From Mesorhizobium sp. GbtcB19 (lineage in GTDB: Bacteria > Pseudomonadota > Alphaproteobacteria > Rhizobiales > Rhizobiaceae), in the NCBI RefSeq assembly GCF_019091085.1, contig NZ_JAGXJY010000009.1, positions 124,001-188,000 on the forward strand: DNA of 64,000 bases, read 5' to 3'. Both the position numbers and the translations under genes were made by a program. A model generated the notes under the pieces. The model was not told the origin of the DNA. It was given only the letters and a program-made list of their open reading frames with translations, and searched no databases. Positions 50,464-58,503 of the stretch are shown in pieces. How positions within the stretch are numbered: the first letter of the stretch is position 1; the number at the start of each line of letters is the position of its first letter.

Positions 50464-51102
50464 ATGCTTTTTGCCCTTACCACTCAGGAATTGATGGAAC
50501 GCCCCGACCTCTGGGAGGCTGTCCACCGCCTGCGCTACAAGATCTTCGTCGAGGAGATGGGATGGACCGATCTCGATCGTCCGGACCAGCTCGAGATCGA
50601 CCAGTTCGACCATGACGAGGCCGAACATCACCTCGTCATCCGCAACGGTGAACTGGCAGGCTACCAGCGCATGCTGCCGACCACTCGGCCGCATCTTCTG
50701 ACCGACGTGTTGTCGGACCTCTGCGAGGGGCCGTCCCCCTCGGGACCGAATGTCTGGGAGCTGACCCGCTACGCGGTGGCCCCGGGCTTTCGCGACGGCA
50801 AGCGCGGCGTCTCGACGGTCGGCACCGAGCTGATCGCCGGCTTCGTCGAATGGGGCCTCAAGCGCAACGTCAACCAGGTCATCATCGAGTTCGAGCCGAT
50901 GTGGGTGCTGCGGGCGCTACAACTGCACTTCCTGGCAAAGCCGCTCGGCTATCAGCGCACCTATGGCAACCAGCAGGTCGTGGCGACGCTGCTCACCTTC
51001 ACCGAGCATACGCTCGATATCGTGCGAGCCCGCCGCAACCACTTCCTGCCGGTGCTGAACCGGGGCTATCCCGGCCTGCTCGGCCTGAAGCAGGCTTCGT
51101 GA
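50464..51102 (+). CDS. Acyl-homoserine-lactone synthase (LuxI family)
   Basis: 212 residues. It makes N-acyl-homoserine lactone from S-adenosylmethionine and an acyl donor. Conserved LuxI residues are in LRYKIFVEEMGW (Arg, Phe and Trp), DQFDHDEAEH (Asp) and GPNVWELTRYAVAPGF (Glu-Arg). It is preceded by AGGAGA at the proper distance. The acyl donor (acyl-ACP versus CoA) cannot be read here, but the crotonase that follows hints at a modified acyl chain. Confidence 0.95.
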   Translation: MLFALTTQELMERPDLWEAVHRLRYKIFVEEMGWTDLDRPDQLEIDQFDHDEAEHHLVIRNGELAGYQRMLPTTRPHLLTDVLSDLCEGPSPSGPNVWELTRYAVAPGFRDGKRGVSTVGTELIAGFVEWGLKRNVNQVIIEFEPMWVLRALQLHFLAKPLGYQRTYGNQQVVATLLTFTEHTLDIVRARRNHFLPVLNRGYPGLLGLKQAS

Positions 51103-51113
51103 GGGAGGCGGTC

Positions 51114-51863
51114 ATGAGCTTCCATCCCGAACCGGAACTGCGCGGCCACACGCTGGTCGTCACCGTGTCCTCGCATGACGGAAGGCCGGTGCTCGACCGG
51201 CACGCTTATGCGAGCCTTGCCAGGACCTTGCACGAGGCGGCGGTCAATGACGAGGTCCGCGTCGTCATGCTGCGTGGCCTTGCCGGCTGCTTCTGCCTCG
51301 GCGGCGACTTCTCGGAATTCCTCGACGCCACCAAGCACCGAGAGCTGATCGCCGCCGTCACCGACATGTTCCGCATGTTGGCGACCTTCCCCAAGCCGGT
51401 GCTTGCCTGTGTCGACGGCGATGCCGTCGGCGTCGGCTGCACCATACTGTTCCATTGCGACATGGTGATCGCTTCCAAGGGCAGCACCTTCAGGGTGCCG
51501 TTCGTCGATTTCGGCCTGGTGCCGGACGCGGCGACCAGCATTCTGGCGCCCCAGAAGCTCGGCTATGCCGGGGCTTTCCGCTTCTTTTGCCTGGGCGACA
51601 CGCTCGGCGTCGAGGATGCCAAGGCGCTTGGCCTGGTCGGCGAGATCGTGACGCAAGGCAGCGCCGAGGAAGCGACACTGGCGAGGGCCAAACATCTCGC
51701 CAAGAAGCCGGTGGCGGCATTGCTGCAGACGCGCAGCCTGCTCAAGGGCGATACGGACGTGTTGTGCGACCGCATCGACCACGAGATCACGCTGTTCCAG
51801 CAGGCGCTTCAGGATGACACGACGCTGAAGCGGCTGCAGCGGATCGCCCGCCTGGCCGCCTGA
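51114..51863 (+). CDS. Crotonase-family protein coupled to luxI
   Basis: 249 residues, 11 bp after the luxI stop with a GGGAGG site. The crotonase fold is seen in GLAGCFCLGGDFSEFLDA and VDGDAVGVGCTILFHCDM and in VPFVDFGLVPDAATS. The second Glu of classical hydratases is replaced or shifted: VGVGCTILF where E is usual, and PFVDFGL where PE..LG is usual. It may dehydrate, isomerise or hydrolyse an acyl thioester rather than act as a standard enoyl-CoA hydratase. A role in shaping the signal's acyl chain is an inference from position. Confidence 0.85.
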   Translation: MSFHPEPELRGHTLVVTVSSHDGRPVLDRHAYASLARTLHEAAVNDEVRVVMLRGLAGCFCLGGDFSEFLDATKHRELIAAVTDMFRMLATFPKPVLACVDGDAVGVGCTILFHCDMVIASKGSTFRVPFVDFGLVPDAATSILAPQKLGYAGAFRFFCLGDTLGVEDAKALGLVGEIVTQGSAEEATLARAKHLAKKPVAALLQTRSLLKGDTDVLCDRIDHEITLFQQALQDDTTLKRLQRIARLAA

Positions 51864-51878
51864 CAGGCATGAAAGTCT

Positions 51879-51912
51879 CAGCGCCGCGCGAGCTTAAAGC
51901 CGCGCGGCGCTG
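51879..51912. terminator. Hairpin between the crotonase and ppk2 genes
   Basis: 12-bp perfect arms CAGCGCCGCGCG/CGCGCGGCGCTG with a 10-nt loop, between two convergent genes. The T tract is weak on both sides, so termination may be partial. Confidence 0.65.
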
Positions 51913-51924
51913 TAACGTTCTGAC

Positions 51925-51970
51925 GTATGTCGTTCGCCGAAACCGCTGCGCTCTTTTGAACGACCTGCAT
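51925..51970 (-). repeat. Palindromic intergenic element, family B-like, copy 3 (degenerate)
   Basis: On the minus strand it reads ATGCAGGTCGTTC, then AAAAGAGCGCAGCGG, then GGCGAACGACATAC, keeping the family core AAAAGnGCGCAGCGGTTT. Arms GTCGTTC/GAACGAC are complementary. It begins at the ppk2 stop codon in the orientation of that gene. Confidence 0.7.
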
Positions 51971-52875
51971 CAATCCTTCAGGAAATCCGGCCCTTCGCCG
52001 ATGATCTTCTTGTCGGCTTTGCCGATGGCGTCGAGGTCGCGGCCGTCATAGGGCAGCGATAGAAGGATGCGCTGGATCACCGCCAGCCGGGCGCGGCGCT
52101 TGTCGTTGGCGCGCACGATGATCCAGGGCGAGAACTCCTTGTGCGTGCGTTCGATCATCTGGTCGCGCGCCTTGGTGTAGTCGTCCCATTTGCTGACGCC
52201 GGCGATATCGATGGGCGAGAACTTCCAGTTCTTCAGCGGCGACCAGCGGCGGTCGTGGAAGCGTTCAAGCTGCGTCTCGCGGCCGATGTTCAGCCAGAAT
52301 TTGAAGAAATGGATGCCTTCATTGGAGATCATCCGCTCGAAATGCGGCGTCTCGTCGAGGAATTTCTCGTGCTGCTCGGGCGTGCAGAACCCCATGACCG
52401 GCTCGACACCGGCGCGGTTGTACCAGGAGCGGTCGAAGGTGACGAATTCGCCCGACGTCGGGAAATGGTCGACATAGCGCTGGTAATACCATTGCCCGGC
52501 CTCGGTCGGCGTCGGCTTGGTCAGCGCGACGTTGCGCGCCGTGCGCGGGTTCATGTATTGCCGCAGCACGAAGATCGTGCCGCCCTTGCCGGCGGCGTCT
52601 CTGCCCTCGAACAGCGCCATCACCCGCTTGCCGGTCGCCTGCAGCCAGGCCTGCGCCTTGACCAGTTCGATCTGCAGCCGCTCGAGCTCCGGTTCGTACT
52701 CCTCTCCCTTCATCTTCTTGTCGTAGGGATAGCCGCCGGCAGTCAGCTTGTTGTCCTCGATCCAGTCCGGCAGCACCGGATTGTCGATGTCGAACGCGCG
52801 TTCCTTGCCGCCGATCTTGATCTTGATCGGTTCCGTGGCCGGCACCGCTTCTGCCGTTTCCTTGGCTTTTTTCAT
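51970..52875 (-). CDS. ppk2: Polyphosphate kinase 2 (PPK2)
   Basis: 301 residues. It transfers phosphate between polyphosphate and nucleotides. Walker A-like FEGRDAAGKGGT is near residues 89-100 and the Walker B-like segment is FVTFDRSWYNRAGVEPVMG. The conserved fragments RWSPLKNWKFSPIDIAG and PWIIVRANDKRRARL follow. Length fits a single-domain class of PPK2. It sits beside phoR and phoU, consistent with phosphate storage. Class I, II or III cannot be decided with certainty by eye. Confidence 0.95.
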   Translation of the reverse strand: MKKAKETAEAVPATEPIKIKIGGKERAFDIDNPVLPDWIEDNKLTAGGYPYDKKMKGEEYEPELERLQIELVKAQAWLQATGKRVMALFEGRDAAGKGGTIFVLRQYMNPRTARNVALTKPTPTEAGQWYYQRYVDHFPTSGEFVTFDRSWYNRAGVEPVMGFCTPEQHEKFLDETPHFERMISNEGIHFFKFWLNIGRETQLERFHDRRWSPLKNWKFSPIDIAGVSKWDDYTKARDQMIERTHKEFSPWIIVRANDKRRARLAVIQRILLSLPYDGRDLDAIGKADKKIIGEGPDFLKD

Positions 52876-52969
52876 CCAGACGAACCTTTCCAGTTTGCGG
52901 ACTCATGCTATGGAGCCTTGGCGGCGTAGCGCCCATTTGGATGCTGAGACGCCGTAGCATTTTGATTTT

Positions 52970-53020
52970 GCGCATGAAGTTTCGCGAAAATCGATCCTGA
53001 TTTTCGAGAAGCCCATGCGC
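52970..53020. repeat. Palindromic intergenic element, family C
   Basis: Outer arms GCGCATG (52970-52976) and CATGCGC (53014-53020), inner arms CGAAAATC and GATTTTCG around GATCCT. It lies between divergent ppk2 and phoR. Unlike families A and B it lacks the GTG...GCGG loop core and the CAAAACAAAG linker. Confidence 0.8.
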
Positions 53021-53076
53021 CAGGCCGGTCCAGCGAGCCGCTGACCGGTCGACGGGATGCGGGGTGGCGCGGGCCT

Positions 53077-54342
53077 ATGGCAGAGACGGGCGCGGAGCAA
53101 GAGAGCAGGAGGCAAGCCCTGGTGGCGCGGCTTTGGCGCAACCGCTGGCTGCTTGCCGCCGGCATCGTTGCGGTCCTCGCGGTTTATTTCCTCGCTGGCG
53201 CTTCAATCTATGTGCTGGTGCCGGCGTTGGCTCTGTTGGCGGCCGCGGCGATGCTGCCCGCCGATGCCGAGCGTCAGTCGGCCGATGCGGCTGCCGCGAT
53301 CGAGGCCGGCGGGCTGCAGCGGCTCTCCGGCGAGTATCTGGCGGCCGCGGTCGCCGATCCGCTGATCATCTTCGACCATTCCGCCGCCATGGTTCACGCC
53401 AACGCCGCCGCCTTCGCCGCCTTCGGCGGGCTGGCGCCGGGCATGTCGCTGGCGTTGAAGTTTCGCGCGCCGGAAATGCAGGCCTTGCTGGACGGCATCC
53501 TGTCGGGGAAGGTCGCCGCCGATGCGGTCGACTACACCGAAAAGCTGCCCGTGGAACGGACATATCGGGTCAGCGCGTCCACGGTCGGCCACGCCACCGG
53601 CCTCTACGTGCTGGTGTTCAAGGATCAGAGCGAGACGCGCCGCATCGATCGCATGCGGGCCGATTTCATCGCCAATGCCAGTCATGAGCTGCGCACTCCG
53701 CTTGCCTCGATAGCAGGCTTCATCGAGACGCTGCGCGGCCCGGCCCGCAACGATCCGGCGGCGCGCGACCAGTTCCTGCAGATCATGCAGAACCAGACCG
53801 GCCGCATGGCCCGCCTGATCGACGATCTGCTCTCGCTGTCGCGGCTGGAGATGAAACCCTATCTGAAGCCGGGCACGGAAGTCGATCTTCGCCAGACGAT
53901 CGACAGCGTGATCGATTCGCTCGGACCGCTGGCCGCGGAGAACGGCCTCGTCATCGACCGGGAGTTCGCCAGCGGGTGGCTGGTCGTGCCCGGCGACCGC
54001 GACGAGCTGTTCCAGGTCTTCGAGAATCTCCTGGAAAATGCCTGTAAATACGGCCAATCAGGCGGGCATGTCACCGTATCGATTGTAGCCGCCGAGGACG
54101 CCCAGCAACCGGGCTTCGACGTCACCATCAGGGACTACGGCCCGGGCATTGCCGAAGAGCACATTCCGCGCATTACCGAGCGTTTTTACCGCGTCGATGT
54201 CGAAAACAGCCGCACCCAGAAAGGCACCGGGCTTGGCCTTTCGATCGTCAAGCATATATTGACACGTCATAACGCAAGATTGTCGATCAAGTCGGAAGTC
54301 GGCAAGGGCGCGGCGTTCACGGTTCATTTGCCGGCTCGCTGA
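53077..54342 (+). CDS. phoR: Phosphate-regulon-type sensor histidine kinase PhoR
   Basis: 421 residues. Two N-terminal membrane helices (LLAAGIVAVLAVYFLAGASI; VLVPALALLAAAAML) and a PAS-like domain (about 75-185) are followed by a HisKA dimerisation domain with H box NASHELRTPLASI and a catalytic ATPase domain: N box VFENLLENACKYG, G1 DYGPGIAEEHIPRI, G2 GTGLGLSIVKHI. This is the PhoR layout of alphaproteobacteria. The partner response regulator PhoB is not in the window. A terminator-like hairpin and phoU follow. Confidence 0.92.
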   Translation: MAETGAEQESRRQALVARLWRNRWLLAAGIVAVLAVYFLAGASIYVLVPALALLAAAAMLPADAERQSADAAAAIEAGGLQRLSGEYLAAAVADPLIIFDHSAAMVHANAAAFAAFGGLAPGMSLALKFRAPEMQALLDGILSGKVAADAVDYTEKLPVERTYRVSASTVGHATGLYVLVFKDQSETRRIDRMRADFIANASHELRTPLASIAGFIETLRGPARNDPAARDQFLQIMQNQTGRMARLIDDLLSLSRLEMKPYLKPGTEVDLRQTIDSVIDSLGPLAAENGLVIDREFASGWLVVPGDRDELFQVFENLLENACKYGQSGGHVTVSIVAAEDAQQPGFDVTIRDYGPGIAEEHIPRITERFYRVDVENSRTQKGTGLGLSIVKHILTRHNARLSIKSEVGKGAAFTVHLPAR

Positions 54343-54349
54343 TCGTGTA

Positions 54350-54378
54350 CCGGTTGCCAACCGGGATTTTCTTCTTTC
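54350..54378 (+). terminator. Possible terminator between phoR and phoU
   Basis: Stem CCGGTT/AACCGG with loop GCC (54350-54364), then a T-rich stretch GATTTTCTTCTTTCTG. It suggests phoR and phoU can be on separate transcripts. The stem is short, so the call is moderate. Confidence 0.6.
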
Positions 54379-54445
54379 TGTCATGCGGTTCGCGTATCAG
54401 CGACAGATTGAGGGAACGCACCAGCCGGTACAAAACCGGGAAGGC

Positions 54446-55174
54446 ATGTCCATGCAGTCCGTCCATATCGCCAGTGCCTATGATGAAGAACTGAAATTCC
54501 TGTCCAAGCGCATCGCCGCGATGGGCGGCCATGCCGAGCGCATGGTCGAACAGGCGGTCGCGGCCCTGGTCAATCTCGACCATGGCCTCGCGCAGAAGGT
54601 CATCCAGGACGATCTGGTGCTCGACGAGGGACAGCGCGAGATCGACGACAAGGCCATCATCATCATTGCCAGGCGCCAGCCGATGGCGACGGATCTTCGC
54701 GAGATCGTCGGCGCCATCCGCATCTCGGCCGATATCGAGCGCGTCGGCGACCTCGGCAAGAACGTCGCCAAGCGCGTGGCTGCCGTCGACGGCCGCCAGC
54801 CGAACAGCCTGTTCCGCGGCCTGGAGGCCCTTGCCGACCTGGCGCTGACGCAGCTCAAGGAAGTGCTGGACGTCTATGCCTCGCGCTCGGTTGAGAGGAT
54901 CGGCTTCGTGCGCGACCGCGACGACCAGATCGACGCCATGTACACCTCGCTGTTCCGCGAGCTTTTGACCTATATGATGGAAGATCCGCGCAACATCACG
55001 CCCTGCACGCATCTCTTGTTCTGCGCCAAGAACATCGAGCGGATTGGTGACCACGCGACCAACATCGCCGAGACCATCTATTACATCGTCACCGGCGATC
55101 AGATGCCCGCCGACCGGCCGAAGGGCGACAAGACCGACCAGATCGTGCTTCCAGGACTGATCCCGGCTAAGTGA
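54446..55174 (+). CDS. phoU: Phosphate signalling protein PhoU
   Basis: 242 residues in two PhoU repeats of three helices. Conserved metal-binding segments are in RRQPMATDLREIVGAIRISADIERVGDLGKN and in HLLFCAKNIERIGDHATNIAE. PhoU links the Pst transporter to PhoR and restrains the phosphate response. The start at 54446 follows GGAAGG; the frame opens earlier without family similarity. In most Rhizobiales phoU lies behind pstSCAB and before phoB; here neither is present. Confidence 0.95.
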   Translation: MSMQSVHIASAYDEELKFLSKRIAAMGGHAERMVEQAVAALVNLDHGLAQKVIQDDLVLDEGQREIDDKAIIIIARRQPMATDLREIVGAIRISADIERVGDLGKNVAKRVAAVDGRQPNSLFRGLEALADLALTQLKEVLDVYASRSVERIGFVRDRDDQIDAMYTSLFRELLTYMMEDPRNITPCTHLLFCAKNIERIGDHATNIAETIYYIVTGDQMPADRPKGDKTDQIVLPGLIPAK

Positions 55175-55260
55175 ACGGGCGCCTCTCGAACGGTTTTCTA
55201 ATTTAGGCTAAGCTCTTCCCGGCACAACGATTTGTCAGTCGCAGTCTCGGGAGGTTTGCG

Positions 55261-56271
55261 ATGGAACAAGTTCGAAACCTGACTCCAGCGCCGCAGCCGA
55301 CATCGGGCATCATCGCCTCAAGCGTCTATTCCAGCGGCAAGCGGGTCGCCGATATCGCGATCGAACAGGCCGGCGAATGGGCGGCAAAACCCGGCCATGT
55401 CGTCTGGATCGGCCTGCTCGAGCCCGATCGCAACCTTCTCCTCAGGGTGCAGGCACAATTCCACCTGCACGACCTGGCCATCGAGGATGCCGAGCATCCG
55501 CATGCGCGCCCCAAGATCGAGCAATATGGCGATGCCCTCTTCATCGTCGCGCGCACCGCGCAATTGATCGACGGCCGCGTCACTTTCGGCGAGACGCATC
55601 TGTTCGTCGGCACCGGCTACATCGTCAGCGTCCGCCACGGCCCGTCGACCTCCTACGCCGCCGTGCGCCAGCACTGGGAAAGCTGCCCGCATTCGCTGGC
55701 CAAGGGCGAGGATTTCGTCCTCTACGCCATCCTCGACTTCATCGTCGACAATTACATGCCGGTGCTGGAGCAGATCGAGGACGAGGTCGAGGCGATCGAG
55801 GACAAGGTGCTTTTGAAGCCGATGACCGGTTCCGATATCGAGCGGCTCTACATGCTGCGCCGCGACCTGCTGCGGCTGCGCAATGCGGCGCTGCCGCTGG
55901 TCGAGGTCTGCCGCCGGTTGACCAGCGCCGAGCTGCCGCAGATCCATGCCGCCATGCATCCGCTGTTTCGCGACGTGACCGATCACATCCGCACCGTGCA
56001 GGAAAAGATCGACTCCCTGCGCGAGGTTCTGGCCTTCGCCTTCGAAGCCAGCCTGCTGGTCGGCCAGAGCCAGGAAACCGCCATCTCCAAGAAACTAGCC
56101 TCATGGGCCGCCATCCTGGCTGTGCCTACGGCCTTCGCCGGCATCTACGGCATGAACTTTTCCGACATGCCGGAACTGAAGATGGAATACGGCTATCCGA
56201 CAGTGCTAGCGGCGATCGCGCTGATCTGCGCGTTCCTGTACTGGCGGTTCAAGAAGAATGGGTGGCTGTGA
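55261..56271 (+). CDS. corA: CorA-family magnesium/cobalt transporter
   Basis: 336 residues. A large N-terminal cytoplasmic domain and long stalk helix (LEQIEDEVEAIEDKVLLKPM...) lead to two C-terminal membrane helices. The signature YGMNFSDMPE (about residue 297) sits between them, as in CorA channels for Mg2+. It is preceded by GGGAGG. The gene follows phoU with 86 bp of intergenic DNA that holds nothing else I can name. Confidence 0.95.
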   Translation: MEQVRNLTPAPQPTSGIIASSVYSSGKRVADIAIEQAGEWAAKPGHVVWIGLLEPDRNLLLRVQAQFHLHDLAIEDAEHPHARPKIEQYGDALFIVARTAQLIDGRVTFGETHLFVGTGYIVSVRHGPSTSYAAVRQHWESCPHSLAKGEDFVLYAILDFIVDNYMPVLEQIEDEVEAIEDKVLLKPMTGSDIERLYMLRRDLLRLRNAALPLVEVCRRLTSAELPQIHAAMHPLFRDVTDHIRTVQEKIDSLREVLAFAFEASLLVGQSQETAISKKLASWAAILAVPTAFAGIYGMNFSDMPELKMEYGYPTVLAAIALICAFLYWRFKKNGWL

Positions 56272-56273
56272 AG

Positions 56274-56408
56274 GTAAGGGAATAAGGGAATAGGGGAGTA
56301 GGGCAGTAAGGGAGTAGGGTAATACGGGAGTGCTAGGCTGGCGAAACGTCGCGCATGAAGCGCTCTTTTCCCCTACTCCCTTACTGCCCTATTCCCCTAT
56401 TCCCTTAA
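56274..56408. repeat. Long inverted repeat of AGGGAATA-type heptad units between corA and gcrA
   Basis: Left and right arms (about 37 nt each, near 56281-56317 and 56367-56405) are complementary with one mismatch, and each arm is built from repeats of AGGGAATA, GGGGAGTA and GGGCAGTA. They flank about 50 bp including a GCGC-rich centre. The element fills the space between two convergent stop codons. It would form a very long stem-loop RNA at either gene's 3' end. Confidence 0.85.
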
Positions 56409-56409
56409 T

Positions 56410-56928
56410 TCATCTTGCCCTGCGCCGTTCCGCCGCCGGCTGGAATGCGACACGGGAATGATACTTGCAGTACGGTCCCGTCTCGGCGGCGTCGTTGCCG
56501 CAGAAGCTGAAATCTTCCGACAGGGGATCGCCGTTCGGCCATTTGCAGGTGCGCTCGGTGAGCTCGACCAGCTGCAGGTTGCGCGAAATCGGCACGACCA
56601 CGTTCTCGACCGGGCGGATATAGTGGCGCGCCACCGGCTCGGCGTCGAACTGCACCTGCAGCGCGGTGGCGCCGATGGTCGCCGTCACATGGCGCGTCGC
56701 GCTCGCCGCGCGGGTCACCGATTTCTGCATCGAGGCGCCTTGCGCCACTTTCTTCTGGCGTGCCGGGGCGGCTGTCGCGCGACCGCGGCCCGACAGCTTC
56801 AGGCGATGCACCTTGCCGATGACGGCGTTGCGGCTCACTCCGCCGAGCTGTGCGGCAATCTGGCTTGCACTCAGACCCTCCGACCACAATTTCCTGAGAA
56901 GTTCTACCCGCTCGTCAGTCCAGTTCAT
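56410..56928 (-). CDS. gcrA: Cell-cycle regulator GcrA
   Basis: 172 residues. The alphaproteobacterial GcrA family starts MNWTDERVELLRKLWSEGLS with an HTH-like N-terminus (QIAAQLGGVSRNAVIGKVHRL). A variable basic linker is followed by the conserved C-terminal RTCKWPNGDPLSEDFSFCGN motif that binds RNA polymerase sigma-70. GcrA activates promoters bearing CcrM-methylated GANTC sites. Its upstream region contains a GANTC cluster. It is convergent with corA across a long inverted repeat. Confidence 0.95.
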   Translation of the reverse strand: MNWTDERVELLRKLWSEGLSASQIAAQLGGVSRNAVIGKVHRLKLSGRGRATAAPARQKKVAQGASMQKSVTRAASATRHVTATIGATALQVQFDAEPVARHYIRPVENVVVPISRNLQLVELTERTCKWPNGDPLSEDFSFCGNDAAETGPYCKYHSRVAFQPAAERRRAR

Positions 56929-56962
56929 GAGACCGCGCTCCTGCTAATGCGTGCGGCAGCCA

Positions 56963-57111
56963 GAATCCTTCCCCGAGCCGGCTCTCGCCGGGCAAACGAC
57001 ACCACATGTACCGGGTGATTTAGGTCCGCCGCACGAAATATAGTTATTTCTCGACTACAATTACCTTATGCGCTGACTCGGTGACAAGAGTCCCAAAGGC
57101 AACACCGATTC
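56963..57111. promoter_or_regulatory. GANTC cluster upstream of gcrA
   Basis: Four GANTC sites: GAATC 56963-56967, GACTC 57075-57079, GAGTC 57088-57092, GATTC 57107-57111. The last three lie within 37 bp, far denser than chance for this GC content. CcrM methylates GANTC, and GcrA binds methylated sites, so this is a candidate cell-cycle control region for gcrA. Nothing else coding is seen in 56929-57286. Confidence 0.7.
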
Positions 57112-57237
57112 GGTTTTTACGGTTTTCCCCAACTTGCCTGAACACTGATGAGCCGGCGTGGCGTCGGAGGGTTGCCACGCGCTTCTGCGTGACGTTTTCG
57201 TTGACTTCATGGCCGAAAAACATGATAAGCCGCAAAG

Positions 57238-57260
57238 GCCGCCGCATTGGCGGCTTTTTT
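57238..57260 (+). terminator. Rho-independent terminator upstream of argD
   Basis: Stem GCCGCC (57238-57243) with GGCGGC (57249-57254), loop GCATT, T6 tract to 57260. It lies only 27 bp before the argD start, so it could end a short upstream RNA or act as an attenuator of argD. Confidence 0.85.
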
Positions 57261-57286
57261 GATTTCCGGTACCGGAGACGCATATA

Positions 57287-58486
57287 ATGAGCGGTTCGGC
57301 GCTTTACGAGACCTTTGCTCGCGCACCCCTGGCTTTCGATCGAGGGGAAGGGACCTGGCTGGTCACCGACAAGGGCGAACGATATCTCGACTTCGCCGGC
57401 GGCATCGCGGTGAATTCGCTGGGCCACAGCCATCCGCATCTGGTCGCGGCGCTCACCGAGCAGGCTGCCAAGCTCTGGCACGTCTCCAACCTCTATGAGA
57501 TCCCGGAACAGCGCCGGCTGGGCGAGCGGCTGGCCGACGCCACCTTTGCCGACAAGGTGTTCTTCACCAATTCGGGCGCCGAGGCGCTGGAATGCGCCAT
57601 CAAGACGGCCAGGCGCTATCACTTCGTCAAGGGCCATCCCGAGCGTTTCCGGATCATCACCTTCGAGGGCGCTTTCCATGGCCGCACGCTGGCGACGATC
57701 GCCGCCGGCGGCCAGTACAAATATCTCGAAGGCTTCGGCCCGAAGGTCGAGGGTTTCGACCAGGTCGCTTTCGACGACATCGACGCCGCCGAGAAGGCGA
57801 TCACGCCGGAGACCGCCGCGATCCTGATCGAGCCGGTGCAGGGCGAGGGCGGCATCCGCCCGGTGCCGACGCAATCGCTGAAGCGGCTGCGCCAGCTTTG
57901 CGACCAGCACGGCCTGCTTTTGATCTTCGACGAGGTCCAGTGCGGCATCGGCCGCACCGGCAAGCTGTTCGCGCATGAATGGACCGGCGTCACGCCCGAC
58001 CTGATGGCGATCGCCAAGGGCATCGGCGGCGGCTTTCCGATGGGCGCCTGCCTTGCCACGGACGAGGCTGCGACCGGCATGACCGCCGGCGTGCATGGCA
58101 CCACCTTCGGCGGCAATCCGCTGGCGATGGCGGTCGGCAACGCCGTGCTCGACGTCGTGCTGGAAGACGGTTTCCTCGAGGACGTGCAGCGCAAGGCGCT
58201 GCTCCTCAAACAGGGCCTTGCGGCGGTCGCGGACGAATTTCCCGATGTCATCGAGGATATCAGGGGAACCGGCCTGATGCTCGGCCTGAAATGCGCCATG
58301 CCCAACACCAAGGTGAACATGGCGCTGCGCGACCAGCATTTGCTTGCCGTGCCGGCGGGCGACAACGTCATCCGCCTCCTGCCGCCGCTCACCGTCACCG
58401 ATGAAGAGATCGGCGAGGCGCTGAAGCGCATCCGAGGCGGCGCCAAGGGCCTGACCGACGCGATTGCGGCCGAAGCCGCGAAATAA
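57287..58486 (+). CDS. argD: Acetylornithine aminotransferase (ArgD)
   Basis: 399 residues. PLP-dependent class III aminotransferase of arginine synthesis. The PLP lysine is in MAIAKGIGGGFPMG (about residue 243). Substrate and cofactor segments are YLDFAGGIAVNSLGHSHPH and FTNSGAEALECAIKTAR. It starts at ATG 57287. It forms an operon with argF 17 bp downstream. Confidence 0.96.
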   Translation: MSGSALYETFARAPLAFDRGEGTWLVTDKGERYLDFAGGIAVNSLGHSHPHLVAALTEQAAKLWHVSNLYEIPEQRRLGERLADATFADKVFFTNSGAEALECAIKTARRYHFVKGHPERFRIITFEGAFHGRTLATIAAGGQYKYLEGFGPKVEGFDQVAFDDIDAAEKAITPETAAILIEPVQGEGGIRPVPTQSLKRLRQLCDQHGLLLIFDEVQCGIGRTGKLFAHEWTGVTPDLMAIAKGIGGGFPMGACLATDEAATGMTAGVHGTTFGGNPLAMAVGNAVLDVVLEDGFLEDVQRKALLLKQGLAAVADEFPDVIEDIRGTGLMLGLKCAMPNTKVNMALRDQHLLAVPAGDNVIRLLPPLTVTDEEIGEALKRIRGGAKGLTDAIAAEAAK

Positions 58487-58503
58487 TTTCTGGAAACCTG
58501 CCG

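Noticed and set aside
54370..54410. Pho-box-like CTGTCAT upstream of phoU
   Set aside because: Only one half-site is present at the needed spacing; not enough to call a PhoB operator.
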